From assembly GCA_003194525.1 (NCBI GenBank), contig NBIV01000289.1:24672-88671 (forward strand): DNA of 64,000 nt, read 5' to 3'. This document shows, piece by piece, positions 1 through 10,514 of this stretch (positions are counted from its first letter, which is position 1; each line of letters begins with the position of its first letter). The position numbers and the translations under genes were made by a program. The DNA comes from Gracilariopsis chorda (taxonomy: Eukaryota; Rhodophyta; Florideophyceae; Gracilariales; Gracilariaceae). Below the pieces are notes generated by a model that searched no databases, was not told the DNA's origin, and was given only the letters and a program-made list of their open reading frames with translations.

Positions 1-1119
1 GGGGGCTTCTATCGACGATACCCTTTGAGGGGCTTCTAATGCATCTGAAAGATGAGCATCTGGATCGCGAACCACAGGTTTGTGTGTAGATATCTGTCTT
101 GACGGGGGTGCTTCAGACGACGACGTCGGTTGCACCACGGTGCGTCGTACAGTACGCGTAGACTCGCCTCGGGCGGTAATTGGTGCCTGTGCCGTCTGTA
201 CGGTGTCGGGGTCACGTGCCGTTTGCAACGGATGGTCGAGGGTTGTCCGGGCCATGTTGCGTTCCGCCTCCTCACGTGAGGGCGGTTGCAACGGTGCTGC
301 CGGTGTGTTGTCTCGCTTCGGCGACGAAGTATTTCCGTCTTTGACGTGCTTTCCTTCCGGAGTGACCGGTGCGACTTCGGCGACACTGTCGGGATCAACC
401 GAGACACTCGGAGTGATTTCGCGACTGCGCGATGGTCCTAAACCAGAATCCAGCTTGCTGGTCGTTTTCCTTTCGTCCTGTACAGTGTGCTTGCCCGGCC
501 TGGCCGGTGTGTTCTGCCGTGCAGTAGGAGTTAACACGTCTGGTGTAGTCGGCTCAGAGGATCCCGCGAGGGCCTGCTCTGCATTATCCAGCGTAGCTGT
601 TGTTGACGAACCGTGACCCACGGAATGCGGATCAACGCTCGACGGCACAGCCGGTTCAGTATCGCGAACGTGAATAGTTTCCTGCAACGATTTCACTTTT
701 GCGAGAGACTTCCCATTGCGTGGTGCATTTTGACAACTAGAATCCCGGTGGGGAGTGCGATCTGGCGCAGATGCGGTAGAAATTCCTCGAGAGGGTTCAG
801 CGGGAGCTGTAGTGCGCAAATGCGAAGATGGCACGTCAGCAGACGGAATTCTCGGTCCACTATTGTCCTTTTCGATGTGTCCGGAGGTCCGTGCACCACG
901 GTTGTCATGACGCGACGAAGCGGTTTCAGTCTCTCGACGAGAGTTAGGGTTCTCCTCTCCCTCCTTAGATGGAGCGGCATGGGGAGTGGTAGAAGCGCCC
1001 AAACTGCGGGGATAGACGCCGCGCAGTGGCGTTAGAGAAGAAAGGCCATTCGGGCCTGCGTCCGATAAGGACGGTATATCTGAGAGTACCCTTGAAGGGT
1101 GTGGCAACACAGAAGGCCG
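1..1119 (-). pseudogene. Element A pol, C-terminal Ser/Thr/Pro-rich tail
   Basis: One minus-strand frame stays open for about 373 codons from 1119 to the window edge. It encodes a hydrophilic tail rich in Ser, Thr, Pro, Glu and Arg, with no recognisable fold. It follows the integrase GPY module but lies in a different frame from it, so there is a frame change somewhere between about 1032 and 1119. In element B the corresponding linker is only about 60 residues and leads into a chromodomain. Here the linker is several times longer and a chromodomain, if present, is outside the window. No ATG start is expected because this is internal to pol. Confidence 0.6.
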
Positions 1120-2505
1120 TTAACCACAGATGTGGGTTGTGCCACTGGGGTTTGTTGGTTCTCATCTTGGTAAGCAACCTCTACGGAAGATGGCGGTGCC
1201 ATAAAAACGCGATCGCGGGAAATCCAGTCATGAGCGTCGTTCATTTCCACCACTAAGGTGTCGTTATCCACTGATATGACCTTGTAGGGACCGTCCGCGA
1301 CGGGTGAGAGCTTATGCCGTTTCTCCTTATCAGGGTTCCAGTGCTCCTTACGGACGAAGACGTAGTCACCCTCCTTAATTGGCGGTGCTGTACCTCGTAC
1401 ACGAGAGTCAAAATCACGCTTGTACGCGGCCTGTGCTCGTGACATGGAGCTCCGGGCGACCGGGATTAACTTCGTAAGCCACGCTTACCATCTTTGGCGA
1501 TAATCCTTCACGGAAGGGAAGTTTGCCAGCGTAGGCTGGGGTTCCAACGCTACGGCGGGCGGATGACGCGAAAGTACCAATTCAAATGGAGTCAAACCCG
1601 TTGTACGGTGTACCTGTGTGTTATACGCAAACGTCAAAGCGTCAGTGTACAGGTCCCATGTTTTGGGGTGATCAGCAACGTAAGAACGGAGAGAGGCTAA
1701 CAGCGTTCGGTTAAACCGCTCGACTTTCCCATTACACTGGGGGTGGTAGGTCGTTGTGAACAGATTCTTGATATCGAGAATCCGAAACACGTCCTCAAAG
1801 AATCGCGATGCGAATTGCTTTCCGTTATCGGATAGAATGTTAACCGGTGGTCCGTAGACAAATACTCAATGGGTGACAAAGGCTTGCACCACCGCGAAAG
1901 TGGATATCCTCCGTAAAGGTACGGTGCTAACCAACTTGGAGAAACGATCCGTGATAACGAGTAAAAACTTATGTCCACGCTTTGTGGTGAGCAGCGGTCC
2001 CAAGAGGTCAATTGCGACAAACTCGAGAGGGGCCCGCGCTGGAAATAACTTCAACTTCGTTGAGTGCTTCCGGAGTTTGACCCGGTTTTTGGCACACTCC
2101 GTGCATGACCGCACATTCGCGTAGCAGTCCACAGCCATGGCTGGCCAATAGTAACTCCGTCGCAACGTGAGGTAAAGTTTCCGTCCACCGGCATGTCCAC
2201 CAAGTTTCGCATAGTGCGACAAGTGCAACACTCTAGATTGTAGAGTATGCGGTACCACGACCTGTGGGGTTGTGTGAACCGTCCTGACGAGGTATCCAAC
2301 ATCATTCACCTCGAAAGGGAGTTGCGCACCGCCATTAAGTCGGGCGCGAATCTGAGTACAGAAGGGATCACCTTGTTGTTCTCTGACCATCTCCACCGGG
2401 GGTATTGGCACGACATTACCCGGTGGGGGTTTCTGAGCATCGTCCGAGACGAGTAGTGCGTCCAGTTCATCATCCGATTCCGGTTCTTCATCCGAGTTAT
2501 CGGTT
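1032..2505 (-). pseudogene. Element A integrase, two in-frame stops
   Basis: This segment carries the Ty3-type integrase: an HHCC zinc-binding region (His pair near 2206-2230, CTEC near 2090-2120), then the catalytic core with Asp in IDLLGP, Asp in LSDNGKQF and Glu in NGKVERFN, and finally a GPY-type module (DGPYKVI). The frame is broken by TGA at 1866-1868, in a position where element B has Trp, and by TAA at 1485-1487. It also lies in a different frame from the upstream RNase H, the change falling near 2500. All three catalytic residues are present, so decay is by stops and not by loss of the active site. Confidence 0.85.
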
Positions 2506-3156
2506 CACGGTCCGGGGCCTCCGGTTCTCGACCGTCGACGACGAAGCAAGGAATGTCCTCGTCCCCAGCGGTAGAGTTTCACCATCCGTGGGTAAACGCG
2601 ACAGCACGTCCGCCTGAGCGTTCTTTGTGCCCTTCTTGTAGATCACCTCGAAATCGAATTCCGCAAGGCGGAGCCTCCAACGCATTAAGCGGCCTGACGG
2701 TTCACAGACTGTCATGAGCCCTCGTAATGAAGAGTGATCCGTGTAAATGGTGAAGTGCACACCCATAAGATAGGGGCGGAGAGTGGAGAGTGGCCACACA
2801 ACTGCAAGACACTCTTTCTCCGAGACGGAGTAATTCCGATCGTGAACATTCAGTGAGCGTGACCAGTACCCAATAGGGGTTCGTTCTCCTTCGGGAGTTG
2901 TCTGAAAGAGAGCGCAACCTACTTGGTAGTCACTAGCATCCGTGTCTACGGTAAACGGTAGTCCGGGTTTGGGTAACGATAAGATCAGTGCTGATGTTAC
3001 AGCCTCCTTGAGGGAGTTAAACGCCTTCGTCTCGACGGACGTAAAGGGTTCCAATTTCGGTGGTCGGCCTTTCCGCAAAAGCGCGTTCAAGGGTGCTGAG
3101 ATATCCGCGCAATTCGGGATAAAACGTCGATAGACGTAGACTAATCCTAGAAAGGA
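2497..3156 (-). pseudogene. Element A RT connection and RNase H (3' half of split RT-RNase H)
   Basis: This part continues the reverse transcriptase frame that stops at 12391 on the far side of element B. It holds the RT thumb/connection region (YRRFIPN) and a Ty3-type RNase H with TDAS, KECLAVVW and the TDHSSLRGL segment, then a basic tether before TAA at 2497-2499. The inserted block plus one target duplicate is 9234 bp, a multiple of three, and the frame is continuous across the insertion point. This shows directly that B landed inside a reading frame that was intact there. Confidence 0.88.
3152..3156. repeat. Target-site duplication of element B, left copy (AAGGA)
   Basis: AAGGA directly precedes the TG of the left LTR and is repeated at 12386-12390 directly after the CA of the right LTR. 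Five bp is the usual duplication length for Ty3/gypsy integrases. Confidence 0.95.
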
Positions 3157-3764
3157 TGTGGAATAGCGGACGTGCGGGTAAGGTGGGGAATGCGAGTAAC
3201 CGAGCGGATGACGGACCGGGAATCGGACAGGTTGTACACGTGCGTGCTTGTGCACATGATCAGAACGCGTACCGAGATTTTCCGTGCGGTACACTAATTT
3301 TTAGTATTTCTAGCTAGGGTAGTATTAGTGACCCATGTGCGGCCGACGGGCCTGCACCTCGGGGCCCATTACAGTGCCCTCGAGGTGAGCCACTAGGGCC
3401 TGGGCTAGTATATAGGTACCACTACGGTCACTACCCCTTTTCGAGTAAAGCCAGACGTTCCTTGACCAAGTCTACGAGCACCTACTTCTAGTTCGCGATA
3501 CAGACGGCGCACTAGGTAGCGCAGCTGGTCCGACCGGTCACCACTAGTGGTACACGACCACCAACACCCAACGCGTGCACACTGACCACGCCTGGCGCAG
3601 TTGTCCGTCCGGTTCCACCGCCCTCGCCCGACGTCTCCTGACCGACCGCTTCGGATCCTTGAGCCCATCCTCCGTCCGGGCTTCCTAGGAAACTACACCC
3701 ACCAACCGCTGAAGCCTCGACCGACCGGTTGGCACCTCTCATTTAAGCACTACGCTTCCCCACA
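3157..3764 (+). repeat. Element B 5' LTR, 608 bp
   Basis: Starts TGTGGAATAG and ends CCCCACA. It is nearly identical to 11778-12385. A TATATA at 3409-3414, about 250 bp into the LTR, is the likely promoter core. The retained TG/CA ends and equal length of both LTRs argue that neither is truncated. Confidence 0.96.
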
Positions 3765-3765
3765 T

Positions 3766-3783
3766 TGGTCTCCCGACCTAGAA
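3766..3783 (+). promoter_or_regulatory. Element B primer-binding site, tRNA-Tyr-like
   Basis: TGGTCTCCCGACCTAGAA starts one base after the 5' LTR. Its reverse complement ends in CCA and can be laid onto a tRNA 3' end: A73, acceptor strand TCGGGAG with G72, then a T-stem strand beginning with the invariant C61. A C1-G72 pair with A73 is the identity signature of eukaryotic tRNA-Tyr. The assignment is inferred; the tRNA itself is not in the window. Confidence 0.8.
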
Positions 3784-3800
3784 AACCAATACGGGCCGAA

Positions 3801-5993
3801 ATGGAATCCAGGCTACCGAAGCCTCCCAGTCAGAAGGGCTCTGAGGGCCACAAACCAGCCAAGCCCGCTACGGAGTCTCAAGCCGCATCGGCGGCGGCTT
3901 CAGACACCGCTTCGGTTACAAACCGAAGCACCCGGAGTGCGTCAGCACTCCTACAACCCGCCACGGAAAACCCCGAGGCCTTGCTGCGCGCCAGCCGAGG
4001 CGCGTCAGCTCCCTCGGTACTGCACGGACAGCCGGCACCTCAGGCACCAGCCCAACCACCAGGCACGGGCGTACCTTCGCGATCAAGCCCAATCGGAAAT
4101 GATGGATCCGATGACTTGTGGGACCGTATACGGACACACATTTCTGTATTCGTCCGCACGGAACTCGAGATTCGAGTACCCGTGGCGGTAGAAGAATATC
4201 TGGCTGATCGGATACCTCAAATTATGGAGCAGCAGGAGTCTGATATCGTCCGCACGGTTACAAGGGAGGTCGTGACACGCTTGAAGCCAAGCGTCAACCT
4301 CGTGTGCGTTCCATCTGGTCGGGCACAACCGCCGCTTCCCGGGGACCCACAAGATCCCCAGGCACTCCCAAAGTACGTTTCAAACCGTACGGGCTTCGCA
4401 CCAGACCCACAGACCGGTACAGGAATACCGGACGGGAGCGATCGAGATGCTCCCCGAATGGTATACCTGCCGGCCATCCCCAGTCAACCAGGACCGGGTG
4501 CAGATCCCGACGACAGTAGCTCCGAGGATGGGAGCTCAGTTCGCGACAAGCGCGACCGTCGGGGGAAGTCTCCCAACTCGGGCCACAAGAAACGCGGCGG
4601 GAAGAAAAGGTCCCGCCGTGGGAAACGTAGAGACCATTCGGACTCAGATACAGACCGCTCGGACTTTACAGAGTCAGAAGAAGAGTTCAACCAGTCGGAC
4701 TCAGAGGCGAGTGATGGCTCGCGTGATTTGCGGTACCGTTCGGGCAAGAGGTCGCTCAAGCGACTCAGGCCGTTGAATGACCTGTTCAAAAAGGCGGTAG
4801 ACTACAGGTCCTACCGCCTATTGAAAAAGTCCGCTCGGTACGACTCTAAAGTGGCCAAATATATTGGCCGCTACCACAAGAAGCTGGATATTCAGCTTAA
4901 AGGTAACCCGTTCTCCGGATCGGACCCTATCGCCGTACTGGGCTTCTTACAGCGGTTCAAGACCGCATGTGACCACAACGGGATCACAGAGGGCGCAGCT
5001 CTCTGGTGCTCCCAGTTCTATCTGACCGGATCGGCCCACTCGCTGGTACACTCCCGCATCACGGGGGAGACGAACGCTGTGGACGTCCGAAGCCGGGAAA
5101 CCTTACGGACATACTCCGAAGTGGTCAACTTCCTGTTGACCACATATGCGACGGACGAGGTTATCGCAGACGCATACGCGGATGTGACAAACTACCGCCA
5201 GTCGTCGGGCATGTCCGAAATGGAATTCGCTCAGAAGCTCTGGGACAAAGCCCTCCGTTGCGGAAACGTGTTCTCGGACAGACGTTTGAAGTCCGTCTTT
5301 GTGGAGAACTTGCTGCCCGCTATACGGTCCAAGGTCAGAAATCATCTGACAAGTCACCCGCACATCGGCCTGAATGCCCTCGCCCGATATGCGGAATCGT
5401 ATGGCGACACGCACCGTGCCGCCAGACGGCAGGCGACCCGCACGGATTCTTTGCCAACTCATCGGAAGGGCACACGCTCGAAGGTGATGAGTGTGGACAC
5501 CGACTCGGACGAATACGAGTCCACACTTGGTGATGGACAAGTGTTCGCCGTTGGGAATGGCAACACCTTACCATCCCCTCCGACGACACCCACCACCACC
5601 ACGTCGCACTCGTCCCGAGCGGTCCAGTTCACCGCCCCTCCACGGGGAGCGGCCCCCACATCCGCACGATTAATGGACAAGCCGTGCCGGATCTGTCTGT
5701 CCCGGGATCCGGACTGTTGCCGGATGCTACCGCCGGGCGTTCGTGCGGCTTTACTGGCCGCACGGGAAGTGAACTTCAACCGCCGTAAGGAGGAGGGGTT
5801 CTATAATTTCCCTCGAAACTCGCACGGCACTGCACCCAACAACGGACCCGGACGGAGATACCAAGGGCCCCGCCAGTGCTTTCCGCAAGCCCAAACGGAC
5901 CCCCCTCACCGCTCGGAACAGACAAACCCACCGGTCCACCTGGTGGACGCCGATTCACCACCCGCTCTGGAAAACTACCCGGAGGGTGCATAG
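3801..5993 (+). CDS. Element B Gag polyprotein, 730 aa
   Basis: Structural capsid/nucleocapsid protein of the retrotransposon. ATG at 3801 is the first in frame and lies 18 nt beyond the primer-binding site; the frame also runs upstream through that site without an ATG. An N-terminal Ala/Pro/Ser-rich region is followed by a very charged block (Asp/Ser with Lys/Arg, about residues 235-320) and then a capsid-like helical region (about 330-560) resembling the same part of element A Gag. Near the C-terminus a CRIC...DCC cluster sits where element A has a regular CCHC knuckle, but the His is missing here. The last 187 nt overlap the pol frame. Confidence 0.9.
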   Translation: MESRLPKPPSQKGSEGHKPAKPATESQAASAAASDTASVTNRSTRSASALLQPATENPEALLRASRGASAPSVLHGQPAPQAPAQPPGTGVPSRSSPIGNDGSDDLWDRIRTHISVFVRTELEIRVPVAVEEYLADRIPQIMEQQESDIVRTVTREVVTRLKPSVNLVCVPSGRAQPPLPGDPQDPQALPKYVSNRTGFAPDPQTGTGIPDGSDRDAPRMVYLPAIPSQPGPGADPDDSSSEDGSSVRDKRDRRGKSPNSGHKKRGGKKRSRRGKRRDHSDSDTDRSDFTESEEEFNQSDSEASDGSRDLRYRSGKRSLKRLRPLNDLFKKAVDYRSYRLLKKSARYDSKVAKYIGRYHKKLDIQLKGNPFSGSDPIAVLGFLQRFKTACDHNGITEGAALWCSQFYLTGSAHSLVHSRITGETNAVDVRSRETLRTYSEVVNFLLTTYATDEVIADAYADVTNYRQSSGMSEMEFAQKLWDKALRCGNVFSDRRLKSVFVENLLPAIRSKVRNHLTSHPHIGLNALARYAESYGDTHRAARRQATRTDSLPTHRKGTRSKVMSVDTDSDEYESTLGDGQVFAVGNGNTLPSPPTTPTTTTSHSSRAVQFTAPPRGAAPTSARLMDKPCRICLSRDPDCCRMLPPGVRAALLAAREVNFNRRKEEGFYNFPRNSHGTAPNNGPGRRYQGPRQCFPQAQTDPPHRSEQTNPPVHLVDADSPPALENYPEGA
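5807..5813 (+). promoter_or_regulatory. Candidate -1 ribosomal frameshift heptamer between gag and pol (TTTCCCT)
   Basis: In the gag frame the bases read T TTC CCT, which has the X XXY YYZ form. It begins exactly one base after the TAA (5804-5806) that closes the pol frame upstream, so it is the first place where a -1 shift could enter pol. A second heptamer of this form, C CCC CCT, lies at 5900-5906. Function is inferred from geometry; neither is among the best-known slippery sequences. Confidence 0.4.
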
Positions 5994-8900
5994 AGGCGAG
6001 CCACCCCCCGAGGCAACAAAGCCTCACCACAGAAACCGCGCGGTCTTATGAAGAACCTGATTCGGAACCGCACGATCCCACGGAAGCAACCCATACGGAC
6101 GAAGATCTCAACCCTGGGAACATGCTAACCGACCCGGTAATGCTCTTTAATCGAGCGCATTACAAAGTCCGTTTCTCGGTCGGTCTGGATTCCCAAGTCC
6201 AGATACCCGTCACTGGTGTCCTTGACACCGGCGCCGGGCCCAACTTGGTCCATGTGAATTCGCTTCCGCCCGGATGGCAATCGAAACTGCGTACTCGAGA
6301 CCACCCGAACATTACGGATGCGTCTCGTAACCGTATGCGGACTTTGGGTGTCATCCGCCTTTTTATCCGAATCGGTAACCTTGGTGTGTGGGACCACTTC
6401 TTAGTCTCAACAAACCTGGCCACCCCGTGCTTGCTCGGTACTACTTTTATCGACAAGCACGTGACGGCTATCTATCCACAACGGAAACAGGTTGCTTTTC
6501 ACCACTCCCGACCGGTCGCACTCCTGAGCACGTCTATGCGCACCCAAAGTATGACCGTACAAGAATCGCTTCCCACGACGGACAACTCGACATCGAATAA
6601 GATTCGTGTCGCCCGGGCGGTTAATATACCGCCAATGACCCAAGCGGAGGTGCAGGTTACCGCTGACGTTGGAGGACTTTCGTTCCTCCAACTGAACCCA
6701 AAGACGGTAAAGAAGCGCCTCATGCTCATGGCCAACGGCGTCATGGAACTTATCCCGAAACGGTCTTTCCGGGTCCTAGTTTCCAACTTTGGGAAAAGCC
6801 CGATACATCTGGCCAAGAACACCATAGTCGGTCTTGCCATGCCCGCACCGGTTGCCTTAATTTCACCGTCTCCATTCGTCGGGGACGACGAATCGAAGGA
6901 GGGGGCCCCAACACCCCAAAACGACAACCAGAACGGACAGGAACTACAGACCGAAGTGGTGGACCAGGACGGATGGAAGCAGAAAGTCCGCATCGGCGAT
7001 GAATATGAGTCCGAACGGGAACGAATCACCGACTTTGTGCAACCATTCTCGGATATGTGGGATGGACACTTGGGAGCAATCTCAATTGCCAAACACCGCA
7101 TCCATCTGGAGGATGACTCTAAGCCAATCTTCCAGATGCCTTACCGAGCGAGACAGAAGAGACGTGACCTGGAAAGGGAAGAGGTCACGAAGCAACTCCG
7201 TGCGGGTGTGATAGAACCGTCGTCCGCAGAATGGGCCAGTCCGGTCGTATTTGCACCAAAGAAGGACGGCACTCTACGCTTTTGCGTAGACTACCGTCGC
7301 CTCAACGCAATGACCGTACGGGATACTTATCCGATACCCAGAATGGATGAGTGCATTGACTCACTGGGCGATGCAGTGGTGTTTACCAGGCTAGATGCCA
7401 ATAGCGGTTATTGGCAGTGCGCGGTAGATGAGTCCGATCGGGATAAAACGACATTCATCTCCCACATGGGATTGTTCCGTTATGTTCGAATGCCGTTCGG
7501 TCTCAAAAAAGCACCTGCTACGTTCCAGAGGGCGCTGGACATCATCCTCTCACGGGTCAAGTGGCAATTCGCGCTAGTATATCTAGACGATGTCATAATA
7601 TACTCCCGATCGGTCCAAGAGCATTTTGGGCATGTACAGACCGTACTGGAACTCCTTCGTTCGGCTGGCATCACTCTATGCCTGGAGATGTGCTTCTTCT
7701 TCCATCAGGCGGTCGACTATCTCGGCCATGTGATCCGTCCAGGCAGGCTACAAGTGTCTGGCAAAGCTTGCGACGCTTTGCGGCAAGCGAAACCCCCTAC
7801 CAACCAGACGGAACTCCGCTCGTTCCTTGGCCTATGCAACGTGTTCCGTCGCTTTGTATAGGGATTTGCTCGCATCGCCAGCCCGCTCAACCGGAAACTG
7901 GAGAAAGACCAGCCCTTCGAGTTTGAGACACTGACCGATGCGGAATATGAGGCGTTTGACGATCTGCGCCAACGTCTCATACGCCCACCAATCCTGGCCC
8001 TCCCCCGAAACGGATACAAGTACGTCCTGGACAAAGACGCTTGTAACACCCAGGTCGGATGCTGTCTCCTCCAGGAGCAATTTGAAGGTGATCTGCGACC
8101 GATCGGTTACTGGAGTCGGTCATTAAGCAAAACCGAACGGAAATACTCAACAACCGAACGGGAATGCTTGGCCGTAGTCTGGGCCATCTTGCATCTGCGA
8201 CCGTACCTGGAAGGCACACGTTTCACTCTCCGAACGGACCATCACTCATTGAGGTGGATCCTCAATTTAGCCGATGCGTCCGGACGGTTAGCGAGGTGGA
8301 GACTCCGCCTCATGGAGTACGACTTCGACGTCGTACACCGCCCGGGAGTAAAACACCAAGCAGCCGACGCCCTTTCCAGGATCCGTACGGACGGTGAGGA
8401 TACAGAAGCACTGGAGGACGAGGTCCCGTGTCTGTTACTCGGAAGCGAGCCCGAAGCGGAAGAAACGCCAACAGTAACCACGGTTTGTTATGAAGGTATA
8501 GAAGAGACCGTCATGGCTGATTGGCCGTGGGAAGGACCAGTTGGACTGAAGCTACCCACGGTGCTCGAGGTGAACACCGAAATGGAGGACGTCAGTCCGA
8601 TATCGGTGGAAGAGTTCCTGCAGGAGCAGGCGAAGGACCCCCTCTGCCTGTCCGCACGGGAGAAAGTAGGAGACGGGAAAGGTCTCTTTGACGTGAACCG
8701 AAACGGGATATTGGTAAGGAAGGCACCGCTCGATGGGGCCCTCCAATGGTACGTACCGGAGACTCTGCAAGCGAGACTCCTGTACTTGTCCCATTACCCC
8801 AGGTACGCCGGTCATCCGGGTGCTACAAAGATGTATAACACCCTCCGGCGGCACTACTATTGGCCCGGGATGGCCAACGACGTTTTCCAAACCGTACGGG

Positions 8901-10183
8901 ATTGTCGCACATGCGTCTCCACTCGAGGGAGTCGCGAGCGACATCATAAGCTCCTGAAGCTTTTCCCAGCTGCGGGTCCACTGGAATTCGTCGCGATGGA
9001 CATTCTCGGCCCATTTACGAGGTCCGCCAAGGGTCACCAATATGTCTTGGTAATCACCGATCGGTTCACTAAGTTCTGCCGCGCGATCCCATTGAGATCA
9101 ACTACGGCGTCTGCCGTAGCCCAGGCTTTCCTGGAGAACTGGGTCTACCCGTACGGGATCCCGCTATATGTACTAACCGATAACGGAACCCAATTCGTCT
9201 CGAAGTTCTTCGAAGCGGTGTGCAGTATGCTTGGCGTCAAACATATAACCGCTACGGCCTATCACCCCCAAACTAATGGGCAGGCCGAACGGTTTAACAA
9301 GACCCTCGTGGAGCGCCTCCGCCACTACGTGGCCGAGCACCAGACCGCATGGCACGAGTACGTGCAGCCGCTGACCTATGCATACAATATGCAGGTCCAC
9401 CGCACTACGGGTACCACCCCGTTTGATCTCGTGCTAACACGGCATCCGCCCGGCGTACAGGTGGAGACGTCACCCACGACGGTCCCCGATGACGGTCCGG
9501 ACACCGCATCACCCGCGCAGGTGAAGCGATACATCCTGGCCCGCCTTCGGGACGCTTTAGCATCTGCACGGACACGGACGACTCAGGCCCAGCACCAGTA
9601 TAAGCTGGACTTTGACAGATCCGTACGGACTCTCCCCCGGTTCAAGCCAGGCAACGAGGTTTACGTGGACCGACCGGAATGGATGCCGACAGCCCCACAG
9701 GCGGACGTCGACGAATACAACCGCAACTACCGGAAATTGCTTCCGAAAACGACGGGACCGTTCCGCGTCGTAACCGCCACGGAGGATACCGTCGTCATCG
9801 ACGAAGACGGCGTTGAAAACCGCGTCAGCATCGACCGTATCACTCGGGCGCCACGGCGCACCACCCGCACGGACTCCTCCCGATCGGCGCAACCCCAGAC
9901 GACGGCCGCACCGGACACAGACCCAACGGGCCCCTACGCCCACCAAACGGTCTCCCCTTCGACCCCGTCCGACGAACGACCACGTGAAGCGGTCGTAGAC
10001 CGAATAGTCGGACATGAGGAAACCACAAACGGGATGAGGTACCGAGTTCGGTGGTTCGAGTACCCACCCGAGGATGATACGCTCGAGCCCGCCGGTAATA
10101 TCCCACAACACTTCGTTGCACGTTACTGGCGTCGTCGCCGCCGTTCACGCCGACAATCTGCACCTCGCACACCAACCCCGTGA
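5807..10183 (+). pseudogene. Element B Pol (PR-RT-RNase H-INT-chromodomain), single in-frame TAG
   Basis: One continuous frame of about 1458 codons. Aspartic protease DTGA lies at 6223-6235; reverse transcriptase has YLDD at 7579-7590; Ty3-type RNase H covers about 8010-8390; integrase has an HHCC region (about 8789-8913) and the DDE triad in MDILGPF, LTDNGTQF and NGQAERF; a GPF module (TGPFRVV) is followed by a chromodomain (about 9991-10130). The only interruption is TAG at 7859-7861, between RT and RNase H, just after FRRFV; the same frame resumes at once with GFARI. It could be a recent nonsense mutation or, less likely, a readthrough codon. Expression depends on a -1 shift from gag. Confidence 0.93.
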
Positions 10184-10514
10184 CTGATCACGCGAAACCG
10201 TCACAACCCCTGCACGCTATTGGCTAATCTTTTCGATGCCAACCGTGCACCGTTATTTGCGGACAACCAAGGCTGGCATTCCGCCGCCAGCCAAAATTTT
10301 CGTAATATGATTGGCCGGTCTTTCCGCCACCAGCAAATGACCTCAACACGGCGACCTCCTCATCCGCCTCCCAAACCTCATCACCCGATACGGAGTATCT
10401 CAACCTAAGAGGGGAGGGGGGGGGCGGGTAATAACAGATAAGGAAGAAGCCTAGAAAGAATAACACACAACCAAGCACACACTTTATTGAGATGAAGTAA
10501 GACCACGAGGAACC
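10184..10514. other. Element B spacer after pol, with internal polypurine run
   Basis: Noncoding spacer between the pol stop and the 3' end of the antisense ORF. It contains a purine run (AAGAGGGGAGGGGGGGGG) at about 10408-10425 and the minus-strand poly(A) signal of the antisense ORF. Confidence 0.6.
10483..10488 (-). terminator. Poly(A) signal AATAAA of the antisense ORF
   Basis: Minus-strand AATAAA lies 26 nt past the stop codon of the antisense ORF (10515-10517), the expected order for a polyadenylated antisense transcript. Confidence 0.5.

Noticed and set aside
80..1035. Plus-strand open frames of 140-178 codons
   Set aside because: They lie antisense to the open pol tail of element A and have no motif.
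3601..4191. Plus-strand frame over the 5' LTR and gag start
   Set aside because: Crosses the LTR, primer-binding site and gag in another frame; by-product of GC-rich coding.
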